This document shows positions 39,634-49,103 of a DNA stretch of 64,000 nt, one piece after another. The position numbers and the translations under genes are program-made. This DNA is from Euhalothece natronophila Z-M001 (lineage in GTDB: Bacteria > Cyanobacteriota > Cyanobacteriia > Cyanobacteriales > Rubidibacteraceae): assembly GCF_007904085.1 (NCBI RefSeq), contig NZ_CP042326.1, positions 3,100,001 to 3,164,000 of the forward strand, given 5' to 3'. Numbering within the stretch: position 1 is the first letter of the stretch; each line of letters opens with the position of its first letter. The notes under the pieces were generated by a model, which searched no databases, was not told the DNA's origin, and saw only the letters and a program-made list of their open reading frames with translations.

Positions 39634-41250
39634 ATGGCTTCTTCTACCCAGAAATTAAAAACAATTACGAAACTAGCTTATGGGGCTGGGGATTTAGGAC
39701 CAGCCATGACTGCCAATATTTTGGTTTTTTTCCTGATGTTCTTTTTTACACAAGTAGCAGGATTACCACCGGGGTTGGCAGGAAGTATTTTAATGATTGG
39801 TCGTATTAGTGATGCGATTAATGATCCCATTATTGGGGTGCTCAGCGATCGCGCTAATACTCGTTGGGGAAGGCGACTTCCTTGGATGTTTTTCGGTGCA
39901 ATTCCTTTTGCCCTCATTTTTATTTTATTATGGCTTGTTCCTGAATTTTCTGAGAATGAAACGCTTAATAATTGGTTACTATTTAGCTATTATGTTGTGA
40001 TTGCAATTTTATTCCATATTGCTTACACCGTTGTTAATTTACCTTATATTGCCCTCACTCCAGAACTAACCCAAGATTATGATGAACGAACTGGATTAAA
40101 TAGTTTTCGGTTTGCCTTTTCTCTCGGGGCAAGTATTTTATCTTTAGTTTTAGCAGGGGTTGCAGAAGCCACTTATGCTGATGATCCCAGACGACAATAT
40201 GTCATGTTAGGAAGCGCGATCGCGCTGTTATCAGTATTTGCCCTGTTATGGTGTAGTTTAAGTTTACAAGAACGAGAAAAACGCCCCCTTGCTTCCCCGT
40301 CTCGTAAAAAACAGTTAACATTTTTCTTTATTTTTCTAACTGTTATCTTTCTCATTTCTAGTGTGACGGAATTATTGATTGTTGATAATCTTCTTTGGGG
40401 AATAACTAGCTCTTTGCTAACCATTATTACTGCTATGATTGCCATTAGCTTGTGGTTTCATCGCACCCATTTACCGTTTGCTGTTTCTGATGTTCCTTTA
40501 CCGAAAACCCAAAGTGATGAAAGGTCATTTAAAGAGAAACTAAAAATTGTCTGGAATAATCGTCCGTTCTTATATATCGTTGGCATTTACTTATTTTCTT
40601 GGTTAGCAGTACAGTTAACGGCTTCCATTCTTCCCTACTTTGTTGTTAGCTGGATGGGGTTGTCAGAGCAAGATTTTATTCAAGCAGCTTTAGCCGTCCA
40701 AGGTACTGCCCTAGTGATGTTATTTTTCTGGGTTCAAGTGAGCAAACGGTTTGAGAAAAAAGTGGTTTATACCATGGGAGTTTTGCTTTGGATGATTGCT
40801 CAAATTGGGTTAATTTTATTACAACCCGGTCAAGTGATGCTCATGTATGGATTAGCTGTATTAGCGGGAACAGGGGTTTCTGTTGCTTACCTAATTCCCT
40901 GGTCAATGCTTCCGGATGTGATTGAATTAGATGAATTGAGAACCGGGGAGAGACGAGAGGGAATTTTCAGTGCCTTTATGGTGTTCTTGCAAAAAATGGG
41001 GTTAGGACTGGGTTTATTTCTTGTAGGTCAGGCGTTAGAACTGGCTGGTTTTGTTGAGACTGTTCCTGGAGAACCACCACCCGATCAACCCGAAACAGCC
41101 CTATTAGCAATTCGAGCCACAATTGGAGTTTTACCCATGTTAAATCTTTTAGCAGGACTGGTTTTAGCCTATTTTTATCCTCTCACTCGAGATGTGCATA
41201 AACAAATTTGTCTCGATTTAGCTGAGAAACAAAATCAGGAAAAAGAATGA
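39634..41250 (+). CDS. MFS transporter, GPH (glycoside-pentoside-hexuronide:cation symporter)-like
   Basis: A 12-helix permease of 538 residues. The N-terminal signature LAYGAGDLGPAMTANIL and GRISDAINDPIIGVLSDRAN with TRWGRRLPWMFFGAIPFALI are those of the MelB/GPH family. The C-terminal half has LIPWSMLPDVIELDELRTGE-type RREGIFSAFMVFLQKMGLGL. The substrate is probably a sugar or glycoside but cannot be told from sequence. Confidence 0.88.
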   Translation: MASSTQKLKTITKLAYGAGDLGPAMTANILVFFLMFFFTQVAGLPPGLAGSILMIGRISDAINDPIIGVLSDRANTRWGRRLPWMFFGAIPFALIFILLWLVPEFSENETLNNWLLFSYYVVIAILFHIAYTVVNLPYIALTPELTQDYDERTGLNSFRFAFSLGASILSLVLAGVAEATYADDPRRQYVMLGSAIALLSVFALLWCSLSLQEREKRPLASPSRKKQLTFFFIFLTVIFLISSVTELLIVDNLLWGITSSLLTIITAMIAISLWFHRTHLPFAVSDVPLPKTQSDERSFKEKLKIVWNNRPFLYIVGIYLFSWLAVQLTASILPYFVVSWMGLSEQDFIQAALAVQGTALVMLFFWVQVSKRFEKKVVYTMGVLLWMIAQIGLILLQPGQVMLMYGLAVLAGTGVSVAYLIPWSMLPDVIELDELRTGERREGIFSAFMVFLQKMGLGLGLFLVGQALELAGFVETVPGEPPPDQPETALLAIRATIGVLPMLNLLAGLVLAYFYPLTRDVHKQICLDLAEKQNQEKE

Positions 41251-41265
41251 ACCTCTCCCACTAAG

Positions 41266-41399
41266 TAGGGCTGTTTCATTCTCGGGGTTAAAAAGTTATT
41301 AGTCATTGGTCATTAGTCATTTGTTAACAAAGGTGTTCCTGAACCCCATCTCCCTATTTCCCCACCTGAGGGGGATTTCAGAAGAATGAAAAGACCCTG
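41266..41399 (+). mobile_element. Candidate MITE with ISAs1-like ends
   Basis: The left end TAGGGCTGTTTCATTCTCGG is almost identical to the left end of the ISAs1-family element at 62672. The right end AGAATGAAAAGACCCTG matches that element's right end with three mismatches. The 134-bp interior holds TAGTCATTGGTCATTAGTCA heptamers and no gene. It looks like a non-autonomous derivative. Confidence 0.55.
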
Positions 41400-41428
41400 C
41401 ACCCCCTAAGGGGTGAGGAGAAAGTGAA

Positions 41429-44400
41429 TTAAATGGTGAATTTATCCACGGTGTTTTCTAGTTGTTGAGCGGTTTCTAGGGCTTCTTGGAAGGAAGCTGA
41501 AAGGGCAGTGGATTGTTCGGAAGTGGCATTGGCGATCGCTGCGACTTCTTTCATGGTTTCCGTCACGGACTGAGATTGTTTAAGTTGTCCTTGACTGGCT
41601 TCGGTAATCCCTGCAACCAGTTGGCTAATTTCCGAGGTAGCTGCCGCGATCGCGTTTAACTCTTCTTTAGCTTCTTGCACTAAGTTGGTTCCCGCACTTA
41701 CTTGGGCAATGGCGCGTTCAGTGACTTTAATCGCTTCACTGGTTTGATTGCGAATTTCTGCAACTAAGTCTTCAATTTCTTTGGTTGCATCTGCCGATTG
41801 TCGGGCAAGGGAACGCACTTCATCAGCAACCACAGCAAAGCCTCGTCCATATTCCCCAGCACGAGTCGCCTCAATAGAGGCATTGAGAGAGAGTAACTGA
41901 GTCTGTTTTGAGAAGTCACTAATGAGGTTAACCACGCGGGAAATTTTCTGAGAAGATTCTCCCAGTTGTCGGATATTGCGACTGGTTTCAGACACCGCAT
42001 CCCGAATGCCTTGAATCCCATCAACAGTACGGTTCATCGCCGCATCCCCAGAAGAAACGGTTTTATTGGATTTTTGCACCGCTTCGTTAATAGCCTGAGC
42101 ATTATTGGCAACATCTTGAGTAGCGTGACTCATTGACTCCACTTGGTTTAAAGCGCCTCCTAAGGCTTGGGATTGTTGGTTTGCCTTCTCAGAGAGTTGT
42201 TTAATCGCGCGATCGCTGTCAGTAGAAGTTTGAGAGACTTTTTCTACAGCTTTCTGCACTTGCACCACAATTTGTCGCAGTCCTTTCAGAGTATTATTAT
42301 AAGCATCCGCGATCGTTCCCAATTCATCATCGGTTACAGGCGCACGGACGGTTAAATCCCCATCTAAAGCAGGACGGACTGCCGTTAATAGTTCAATCGC
42401 TCGTTGTTGTAGGAGTTCTTTCGCCTTTCTTTCCCGTTCGGCAGCTTGGGCTAACTGTTCCGACTGTTCCCGAATTTGCTCTAAAAACTCGGCTTGTTTC
42501 AAAGCAATCCCTAACTGGACTCCAATTTGCCGTAATAGCTTGACCTCCTGTTCTTGCCATTGTCGAGAACCACTATTCTGATAAACCCCTAAAATTCCCC
42601 ACAGTTTTTGGTCTTCAAAGACAGGAACAAGAATATAAGCGCGACATTGGAAGGCCTCTAGCAATTCCAAGTGGCAAGAATCAAACCCCTCTTTGTAAAT
42701 ATCGGGAACAACATGGTTTTCCCCACGGGCATAACGACCGCCTTTATTTTCTTGTAGGTAGGTATCTTTCACCGTCGCTTCATCAGTTCCCACTAGCGCT
42801 TTCCAACCTGTAGCCACTGACTCAGCAACAAATTCACCACTCCAGTCTTCTTTAAATTGATAAATCCCCACGCGATCCGCTTTTAATAAGGCTCGCACTT
42901 CTTGAGTCGTCGTATTAAAAATGTCATCCACTTGTTGAGAACGACGGATTTTATCCACCACCTTAGACACGGCTTGTTCTCGTTCCGCAGCTTCGGCGAG
43001 TTCATTCGATTGATTCTGAATTTGCTCTAGATATTGAGCTTGTTTAAGGGCGACTCCAAATTGGGTGCCCACTTGTCGTGTGAGTTGAACTTCACTATCA
43101 AGCCACTGGCGAGGGCCACTATTTTGATAAACGCCTAGAATGCCCCAAAGCACATCATCTTGAAAAACGGGAACGAGAATATAAGCGCGACATTGGAAGG
43201 TTTCTAATAATTCCACGTGACACTCATCAAAGCCTTCTTGGTAAATATCGGGAACTACATGATTTTGCCCAAGGGCATAACGTCCTCCTTCATTTTCCTT
43301 AAGATAAGTATCTTTAACTTGTGCGTCCTCGGTTCCCACTAAGTCTTTCCAACCTGTAGCCACTGACTCAGCAACAAATTCCCCACTCCAGTCTTCATAA
43401 AACTTATACAGGGCAACGCGATCGGCATTAAGAACGCTTCGCACTTCTTTAGTGGTGTTATCAAAGACGGCGTTAACTTCGGGAGTGCGACGAATCCGAT
43501 CAACCACTTTAGAGACGGTTTTTTCCCGTTCTACCCCTTGGGCGAGTTGATCATTTTTCTCTTGCAGTTCCTCGACAAATTCGGCTTGATTCAGAGCTAC
43601 ACCGAGGGGATCAGCTACTTCCACCATTAAGTCTTTTTCCCCTTCCGTCCATTGTCGGGGGCCACTATTTTGATAGGCGGCAAGGAGTCCCCAAAACTTA
43701 TTGCCTTGAAAGATGGGAACATTAATATAGGCGCGACATTGATACTTTTCTAGTTGGTCGAGGTAGCAACGAGAAAAGCCCATTTCGTAAATGTCATTAA
43801 CGACGCTATATTTTTTCCCTTTGGCGTAACCACCCCCTTTAGTATCTTGGAGATAGGTATCTTCGCTGTCACGGGTGCGTTTATTGCCGCTTAACATTCG
43901 GAAGCTACAATCATTTTTAAGATCTCCAGCCGGATCATTCCCCTCAGGGTTAACCACGGGAGTCCAACCTGTGGTAACGGCTTCAGCGACAAAACCACCA
44001 CTCCAGTCGTCGTTAAAGCGATAAATTGCCACGCGATCGCAGTTTAGGGCGCGTCGAATTTCTTGGGTCGCCACATCAAAAATACTTTCTAAATCCTGAG
44101 ATTGGCGAATCCGAGAAATGAGGGTAACTTTGGTTTGCTGGCGATTTTTTTCTTGTTTAACTTGTTCTTGATAGTCAAAGCTAGCAATTTTGAGAGCCAA
44201 TTCGGTGCTAACCTGGTAAAGCAAGTTTACTAAATCTTCTGACCAGGGTTGACCTGCTTGGGTGCGGTGAACTACTAATAACCCCCATGGCTTGCCATCG
44301 ATGCGGATGATAAAGGCGAGACTGCTTTTAACTTGATATTTCTCTAAAAGTTGTTGTTGATAGGGGGTAGTGCTATTTGGGTCACTGATAGCTACAATTC

Positions 44401-44923
44401 CAGATTCAGTGTATTCAGTGGCTTTATCTTGTCCAAATAGAGTTGCTGGAAGGGTTTCTCCTTTAGCAGGAGTCCAACCGCGCTCAACAACTTCGGCGAT
44501 GACTTTCCCCTGTTCTTCCCCTTCAAAGCGATAAACCAGGCTACGTTGAGAGCCACTTAATTTCATCACCTCTTGACAGACTAAGTTAAGGAGACTGTCT
44601 AAAGATTTGCTATTTTGAATTTCATTGGCAAGGTTTAATAATTCTTCCCGTTGTGCTGGGGCATAGCTTTGATGTCCATTTCCCTCACCATTGTTACTAT
44701 TGGGCTCTTCTAGCCATTGTTCAAAGTTGTGACTAAATTTTTCAATTTCTTGTATTTTATTTAGAACCTCAGTGCGTTTTAATCCTCTCACCCTAGAGAG
44801 TTCTTGCTTTAGCCCTTGTAGGGTTTGCTGAAAAGTTTTTAGTTCAGGATGAGATGATTCAGAATTCGAGAACTCGGAGGACTGCTGTTCTGGAGTTGGG
44901 GAGGAAGTTTCTTTTGTGTACAT
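41429..44923 (-). CDS. Soluble methyl-accepting protein with four GAF domains, three cyanobacteriochrome-like
   Basis: A probable phototaxis receptor of 1164 residues without membrane segments. GAF1 is at about 95-250 and lacks a chromophore Cys. GAF2 (280-450), GAF3 (480-635) and GAF4 (665-815) have the red/green cyanobacteriochrome pattern DRVALYKFYEDWSGEFVAES and YILVPVFQDDVLWGILGVYQ. The bilin site is Cys568-His569 in GAF3 (FDECHVELLE) and Cys750-His751 in GAF4 (FDSCHLELLE). GAF2 has Cys386-Tyr387 (FSRCYLDQLE) plus an insertion with Cys339. A HAMP-like linker (845-895) leads to the signalling domain with the hairpin tip EATRAGEYGRGFAVVADEVR. It is close to PixJ/TaxD1. The CheW-like gene lies 30 bases upstream on the same strand. 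Confidence 0.9.
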   Translation of the reverse strand: MYTKETSSPTPEQQSSEFSNSESSHPELKTFQQTLQGLKQELSRVRGLKRTEVLNKIQEIEKFSHNFEQWLEEPNSNNGEGNGHQSYAPAQREELLNLANEIQNSKSLDSLLNLVCQEVMKLSGSQRSLVYRFEGEEQGKVIAEVVERGWTPAKGETLPATLFGQDKATEYTESGIVAISDPNSTTPYQQQLLEKYQVKSSLAFIIRIDGKPWGLLVVHRTQAGQPWSEDLVNLLYQVSTELALKIASFDYQEQVKQEKNRQQTKVTLISRIRQSQDLESIFDVATQEIRRALNCDRVAIYRFNDDWSGGFVAEAVTTGWTPVVNPEGNDPAGDLKNDCSFRMLSGNKRTRDSEDTYLQDTKGGGYAKGKKYSVVNDIYEMGFSRCYLDQLEKYQCRAYINVPIFQGNKFWGLLAAYQNSGPRQWTEGEKDLMVEVADPLGVALNQAEFVEELQEKNDQLAQGVEREKTVSKVVDRIRRTPEVNAVFDNTTKEVRSVLNADRVALYKFYEDWSGEFVAESVATGWKDLVGTEDAQVKDTYLKENEGGRYALGQNHVVPDIYQEGFDECHVELLETFQCRAYILVPVFQDDVLWGILGVYQNSGPRQWLDSEVQLTRQVGTQFGVALKQAQYLEQIQNQSNELAEAAEREQAVSKVVDKIRRSQQVDDIFNTTTQEVRALLKADRVGIYQFKEDWSGEFVAESVATGWKALVGTDEATVKDTYLQENKGGRYARGENHVVPDIYKEGFDSCHLELLEAFQCRAYILVPVFEDQKLWGILGVYQNSGSRQWQEQEVKLLRQIGVQLGIALKQAEFLEQIREQSEQLAQAAERERKAKELLQQRAIELLTAVRPALDGDLTVRAPVTDDELGTIADAYNNTLKGLRQIVVQVQKAVEKVSQTSTDSDRAIKQLSEKANQQSQALGGALNQVESMSHATQDVANNAQAINEAVQKSNKTVSSGDAAMNRTVDGIQGIRDAVSETSRNIRQLGESSQKISRVVNLISDFSKQTQLLSLNASIEATRAGEYGRGFAVVADEVRSLARQSADATKEIEDLVAEIRNQTSEAIKVTERAIAQVSAGTNLVQEAKEELNAIAAATSEISQLVAGITEASQGQLKQSQSVTETMKEVAAIANATSEQSTALSASFQEALETAQQLENTVDKFTI

Positions 44924-44953
44924 GGTTAATGATTAGATAGTAAATTGCTTACC

Positions 44954-45814
44954 TTATGAGGAAAATGCTTTGACAAGAGATTGTGCGTCTAAGATAATGC
45001 TACTGGCTTGGGTTAAATAGCCTTGAACATAAGACAATATGTGATCAGGAAATAACCCTTCTGGGGGTTGCAGTTTTTGCCAGTTGTGCTCTTCAATGGT
45101 TTCTACTTGGCGCACCGCAATGCCAATTTCTTGGTTTTCTACTTGCAGAACAATAATGTTGATATTGGTTGCGATGTTTTCAATCTCCCAGAGAGGTGAG
45201 AACCCTAACATATAGTTTAAATCAACAAGCCATAACATTTCACCCCGCCAATTATGAATCCCTAAGACACTTGCCGGGGTATCTGGAACCGCTAAAATTT
45301 TCTCACCTGAGACACTTAATACTTCTTTAACCGTATTAACGGGTAATAAAGCTGTGTCCTCTAACCCTAAGTGAAACCGCAAAAACCTCTGTCCTTGCTT
45401 ACCTTTAGGGTCTGTTTCTTGATCAGAATCAGAAAATAAAGAGGGAGTAATTTTAACAGAATCTAGCCACCCCTTAAGCTGCCCTTCTGGCTTTATGTTA
45501 TCCCTGACTTGTATCACTTGTAGCCAGCTTGGTATGTCTTCTCCCTTCTGTCGTCCAGAAACTCGAATTTTTTCTACTTGGGTTGGATCGAGTTTAGAAG
45601 CAATTTGCTTGAACAAGTTCAGCATTGATTGCTGATCTGGGGAGTTTTCCTGACCTTCTAGCAATACCAATAGATGTTGTTGCTTTTTGGTGACTCGTGC
45701 CTCAACCCCCTGAGGCTGAAGTTTATAGTTTAAAAATGTGGCAATTAAGTCTGGTTCCCCCTGTTTAGCAAGAGCAATGGCATCTCGTTGACTAATAGAT
45801 TTCGACTGAGGCAT
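44954..45814 (-). CDS. CheW-like adaptor with extended N-terminus
   Basis: The C-terminal 150 residues form a CheW domain that couples receptors to a CheA kinase: LPVNTVKEVLSVSGEKILAV, SVLGIHNWRGEMLWLVDLNY, VLQVENQEIGIAVRQVETIE. The N-terminal 130 residues are unusual for CheW; they have two similar halves with DLIATFLNYKLQPQGVEARV and LLVLLEGQENSPD, a domain seen in PixI/TaxW-type proteins of cyanobacteria. It is the first gene of a two-gene unit with the multi-GAF chemoreceptor. Confidence 0.85.
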   Translation of the reverse strand: MPQSKSISQRDAIALAKQGEPDLIATFLNYKLQPQGVEARVTKKQQHLLVLLEGQENSPDQQSMLNLFKQIASKLDPTQVEKIRVSGRQKGEDIPSWLQVIQVRDNIKPEGQLKGWLDSVKITPSLFSDSDQETDPKGKQGQRFLRFHLGLEDTALLPVNTVKEVLSVSGEKILAVPDTPASVLGIHNWRGEMLWLVDLNYMLGFSPLWEIENIATNINIIVLQVENQEIGIAVRQVETIEEHNWQKLQPPEGLFPDHILSYVQGYLTQASSIILDAQSLVKAFSS

Positions 45815-46151
45815 GGAGTTGAGTCAATTTTCCGTTTAGGGCTTTATTAACCAATTTAACTTGTTTATTTTTAAATTGGAAGCGTAATTTTGTCTATTTT
45901 AAAACAAAAGTGGGAATTTAACTTCAGTTATTTCACTAATAAATAATGTGAGACACCCCTTTATTAGCTAAAATTGATTCTTTATTAAATTTAACATTCA
46001 AGATTTAACATAAATTGTTAAAATTAAAATAAATGATTAATGATATTGAAACTTAATAAATGTGAAGAATTATAAAAATTAAGCCCAATCAAGTTCTAAA
46101 ATACATTTTTAGAGAGCCTTATCATTGTAAAATTTTCAAGATTTAAGTCCC
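45815..46151. other. AT-rich divergent intergenic region
   Basis: About 337 bases of AT-rich sequence between the divergent CheW-like and PatA-type genes. It contains tracts such as TTAAAATTAAAATAAATGAT. It must hold both promoters. I see no gene, hairpin or repeat that I can name. Confidence 0.5.
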
Positions 46152-47477
46152 ATGATTAGAAAAGAAGAAGATCAAATTACCGCAGGATCTAATTTAAGTG
46201 ACCAGTTTTTTTTATTAATCCATGAGCTTTTACAAGAAATTGTTGAGTACAAAAAAAAGCAATTTACAGGGGCTCTAATTATTAACACACCTCAACAAAA
46301 GCAATGGTGTTTGTACTTTGGGATGGGACAATTACTCTGGGCAAGTGGTAGCGAACATCCGAGAAGACGATGGCGAAGACAACTAGCGCGGGCGTTTCAG
46401 CAAAATTCCTTTGACAATTATTATTCAGAAGAGTATTTGCGAGGAAAAGATAGTTATGAATGTTGGGATTTTCATCTCCTTTTAGCTTTACACAAACGTA
46501 AAATCATTAGTGCTGAACAAGTAAGAGCAGTTATGAGTGGAGTAATTGCTGAGGTTATTTTTGATCTCAATCGTCAAGGAGTTGCTTTATGTAATAGTGA
46601 AAAAGCTTATCCTAATGAGCCAAATAACTGTGGAAAACAGGTTTTTACTAGAGAATGGAAAGCAGGCCTACGACCATCTCAACAAATGGTAATTCCTCCG
46701 AGTTGGGGAACAGAGACAATAGCGACTCTTCGTGCTGGTGTAGATAGCTGGAAGCAGTGGCAAAACGCAGGACTGTTGAATATTTCTCCTGACCAGGCAC
46801 CGCGTCTATTACGATTAAAAGAGTTAGAAGAGAAAACTTCTCCTGGGGTTTATAAAAACTTAGTGAAATTAGTTACAGGGGAGCAGACTTTACGTGATTT
46901 ATCCGTATTAATGAAAAAAGAACCGATCAAAATTGCGCGATCGCTGCAGCCTTATATCCGTGAAGATATTATTTCCCTAGAAACCGTTTCCGACTTAGCC
47001 ACTCCTGAAGCAACAGCTGAAACTATTACTCAAAAACAAAATCTAAACCGACGCGCTGAAGATGATGAAAAAACTGGTTCAAAAGATTATTCTACTCCCT
47101 CGAATCAACGCCCTCTGATTGCCTTTGTTGATGATAGCGAGCAAAGTCTGCAAATTATGGAAAATATTATTACCAAAGGTGGTTATGAGTTTCTTGGAAT
47201 TAATAATCCAACAGAGGCTATCCCTTGCTTATTAGAGAAAAAACCGCAATTGCTTTTTCTTGATTTAATTATGCCCAATACGAGTGGCTATGAATTATGT
47301 AGCCAACTCCGTAAAATTTCCTCTTTTAAGAATCTTCCGATTGTTATCGTGACAGGAAATGATGGAATTGTTGATCGGATGCGAGCCAAGGTAGTGGGAG
47401 CTAGTGATTTTATTTCCAAACCCATTGATCGCTCCCAAGTTCTAACTTTAGCTCTACAATATATTCAGGGTAAGTGA
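46152..47477 (+). CDS. PatA-type response regulator (DUF4388 plus receiver)
   Basis: The N-terminal PatA domain (KKKQFTGALIINTPQQKQWC, GQLLWASGSEHPRRRWRRQL, YECWDFHLLLAL) matches the paralogue at 38.2-39.5 kb. A helical middle (KNLVKLVTGEQTLRDLSVLM) precedes a C-terminal receiver domain at about residues 322-440 with the phospho-Asp in LLFLDLIMPNTSGYELC, the Thr in PIVIVTGNDG and Lys in ASDFISKPID. PixG, PilG and PatA share this order; they act as the first response regulator of motility or heterocyst-pattern pathways. It is divergent from the CheW/receptor pair, so all four proteins probably belong to one pathway. No CheA or CheY gene is in the window. Confidence 0.9.
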   Translation: MIRKEEDQITAGSNLSDQFFLLIHELLQEIVEYKKKQFTGALIINTPQQKQWCLYFGMGQLLWASGSEHPRRRWRRQLARAFQQNSFDNYYSEEYLRGKDSYECWDFHLLLALHKRKIISAEQVRAVMSGVIAEVIFDLNRQGVALCNSEKAYPNEPNNCGKQVFTREWKAGLRPSQQMVIPPSWGTETIATLRAGVDSWKQWQNAGLLNISPDQAPRLLRLKELEEKTSPGVYKNLVKLVTGEQTLRDLSVLMKKEPIKIARSLQPYIREDIISLETVSDLATPEATAETITQKQNLNRRAEDDEKTGSKDYSTPSNQRPLIAFVDDSEQSLQIMENIITKGGYEFLGINNPTEAIPCLLEKKPQLLFLDLIMPNTSGYELCSQLRKISSFKNLPIVIVTGNDGIVDRMRAKVVGASDFISKPIDRSQVLTLALQYIQGK

Positions 47478-47487
47478 GGTTAGTTTC

Positions 47488-48975
47488 TTATTTCTCTCTG
47501 AGAGCTTTTCTTGCCTCTTCGCGATCATCAAAATGGACTTTTTCAGTTCCTAAAATTTGATAGTCTTCGTGACCTTTTCCTGCAATTAAAATGCCATCCC
47601 CTGGTTGTGCCATTTGAATTGCTTCTTTGATTGCCATTGCCCGATCGCGCTGTATCATGAGTTCTGTCCCTTGAGTCATTCCTTGCACAATATCATCAAT
47701 AATACGTTGGGCATCTTCAGTGCGAGGGTTATCAGAAGTAACAACAGGAATATCGGCTAAATCCGCAACAATTTTTCCCATAATCGGACGTTTAGCGCGA
47801 TCGCGATCGCCACCACAACCAAACACACAAATCAGGCGATTGGGAATAAAGGGGCGAGCAGCCTTTAATAAATTTTCAAGGCTATCAGGAGTATGGGCAT
47901 AGTCAACAATCACACTAATTTCTTGATTAGGATCAATTTCTACTCGCTCCATGCGTCCCGGAACCCCTGGGAATTTGGGGAGAGACTGCGCGATCGTCTC
48001 TAATTTTACTCCTAACTGTAACGCTGCTCCTACGGCGGCTAACAAATTAGAGAGATTAAATTCTCCGACTAACGGGGATCGAAACGGGATCTCTCCTTCA
48101 GGCGTTTTTAATGTCCCTTTTACCCCATTAGCTTCATAACTTAGGTTTTGAGTAGATAAATCTGCATTGGGATCTTCAGTACTGTAACGCCATACTCGTT
48201 CACGGGGCAATTCTGAGATTAAGCGTTGACCATAGGAGTCATCTTGATTAATAATAGCGCGATTTTTTAAGTATTCTGGGCGAAATAGCAACGCTTTAGC
48301 TTGAAAATAGTCTTCCATCGTTGGATGAAAATCAAGGTGATCTTGAGTAAGATTGGTAAATACTGCCACCTCAAATTCACAGCCTTTTACTCGCCCTTGG
48401 GCTAAAGCATGAGAACTCACTTCTAACACGGCGTACTCATTTCCCGCTTTTAAGGCTTGGGCAAGTTGTTCTTGTAGTTCTACCGCAAAGGGAGTGGTAT
48501 GGGTTGCTACTTGATTATAACCTTGCCAGCGAGCATAAAGTGTCCCAAATAAGGCTGTGGGGCATTGGGCTTGGGAGAGGAAAAACTCGATCAAATGGGT
48601 GGTAGTGGTTTTGCCATTGGTTCCCGTAACGCCTACTAGATTAAGTTTTTGAGAGGGATAGTCGTAAAAAGCTTTTGCTAGAGAAGCACAAGTAGCAGTA
48701 ATATTTTCCACAGGGAACACAGAAGCCTCAGTTGGAGGAGGATAGCGTTTTGCTGCCTCAGGACTAATAATGGCTGCTACAGCCCCAGCTTCGATCGCGC
48801 TTCGCCAGAAATCTCCCCCATCTACTCGTGTGCCAGGTAAGCCCACAAATAGGGTTCCTTTTTCACATTTATGAGAATTTGTGGTAATAGAAGAAACTTG
48901 CTCATCGAGTGTGGGAGAATTGGGAAGGGAAGATAAGCTCGGAACTCTTGCTAGTAACTCACGCAATTTCATCAT
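47488..48975 (-). CDS. murE: UDP-MurNAc-tripeptide synthetase (mDAP-adding)
   Basis: It adds meso-diaminopimelate to UDP-MurNAc-L-Ala-D-Glu in peptidoglycan synthesis. The ATP site is GVTGTNGKTTTTHLIEFFL. The Mur-ligase middle domain has HALAQGRVKGCEFEVAVFTN and the C-terminal domain the meso-DAP-specific DNPR in VTSDNPRTEDAQRI. Length (495) is typical. It links with dapB, murA and the amidase as cell-wall genes of this window, though they are not in one operon. Confidence 0.96.
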   Translation of the reverse strand: MMKLRELLARVPSLSSLPNSPTLDEQVSSITTNSHKCEKGTLFVGLPGTRVDGGDFWRSAIEAGAVAAIISPEAAKRYPPPTEASVFPVENITATCASLAKAFYDYPSQKLNLVGVTGTNGKTTTTHLIEFFLSQAQCPTALFGTLYARWQGYNQVATHTTPFAVELQEQLAQALKAGNEYAVLEVSSHALAQGRVKGCEFEVAVFTNLTQDHLDFHPTMEDYFQAKALLFRPEYLKNRAIINQDDSYGQRLISELPRERVWRYSTEDPNADLSTQNLSYEANGVKGTLKTPEGEIPFRSPLVGEFNLSNLLAAVGAALQLGVKLETIAQSLPKFPGVPGRMERVEIDPNQEISVIVDYAHTPDSLENLLKAARPFIPNRLICVFGCGGDRDRAKRPIMGKIVADLADIPVVTSDNPRTEDAQRIIDDIVQGMTQGTELMIQRDRAMAIKEAIQMAQPGDGILIAGKGHEDYQILGTEKVHFDDREEARKALREK

Positions 48976-49103
48976 TTTTATTCCTCAAACCACCTTTTTG
49001 CTTATTTATAACTTGAACTGCTAATTTTAGCCACTAAACCTTCACCACTCAGAAATGATATTAGAATTTCCTTAAGTATTAAATTATTAGTAACGGGAAG
49101 TTT

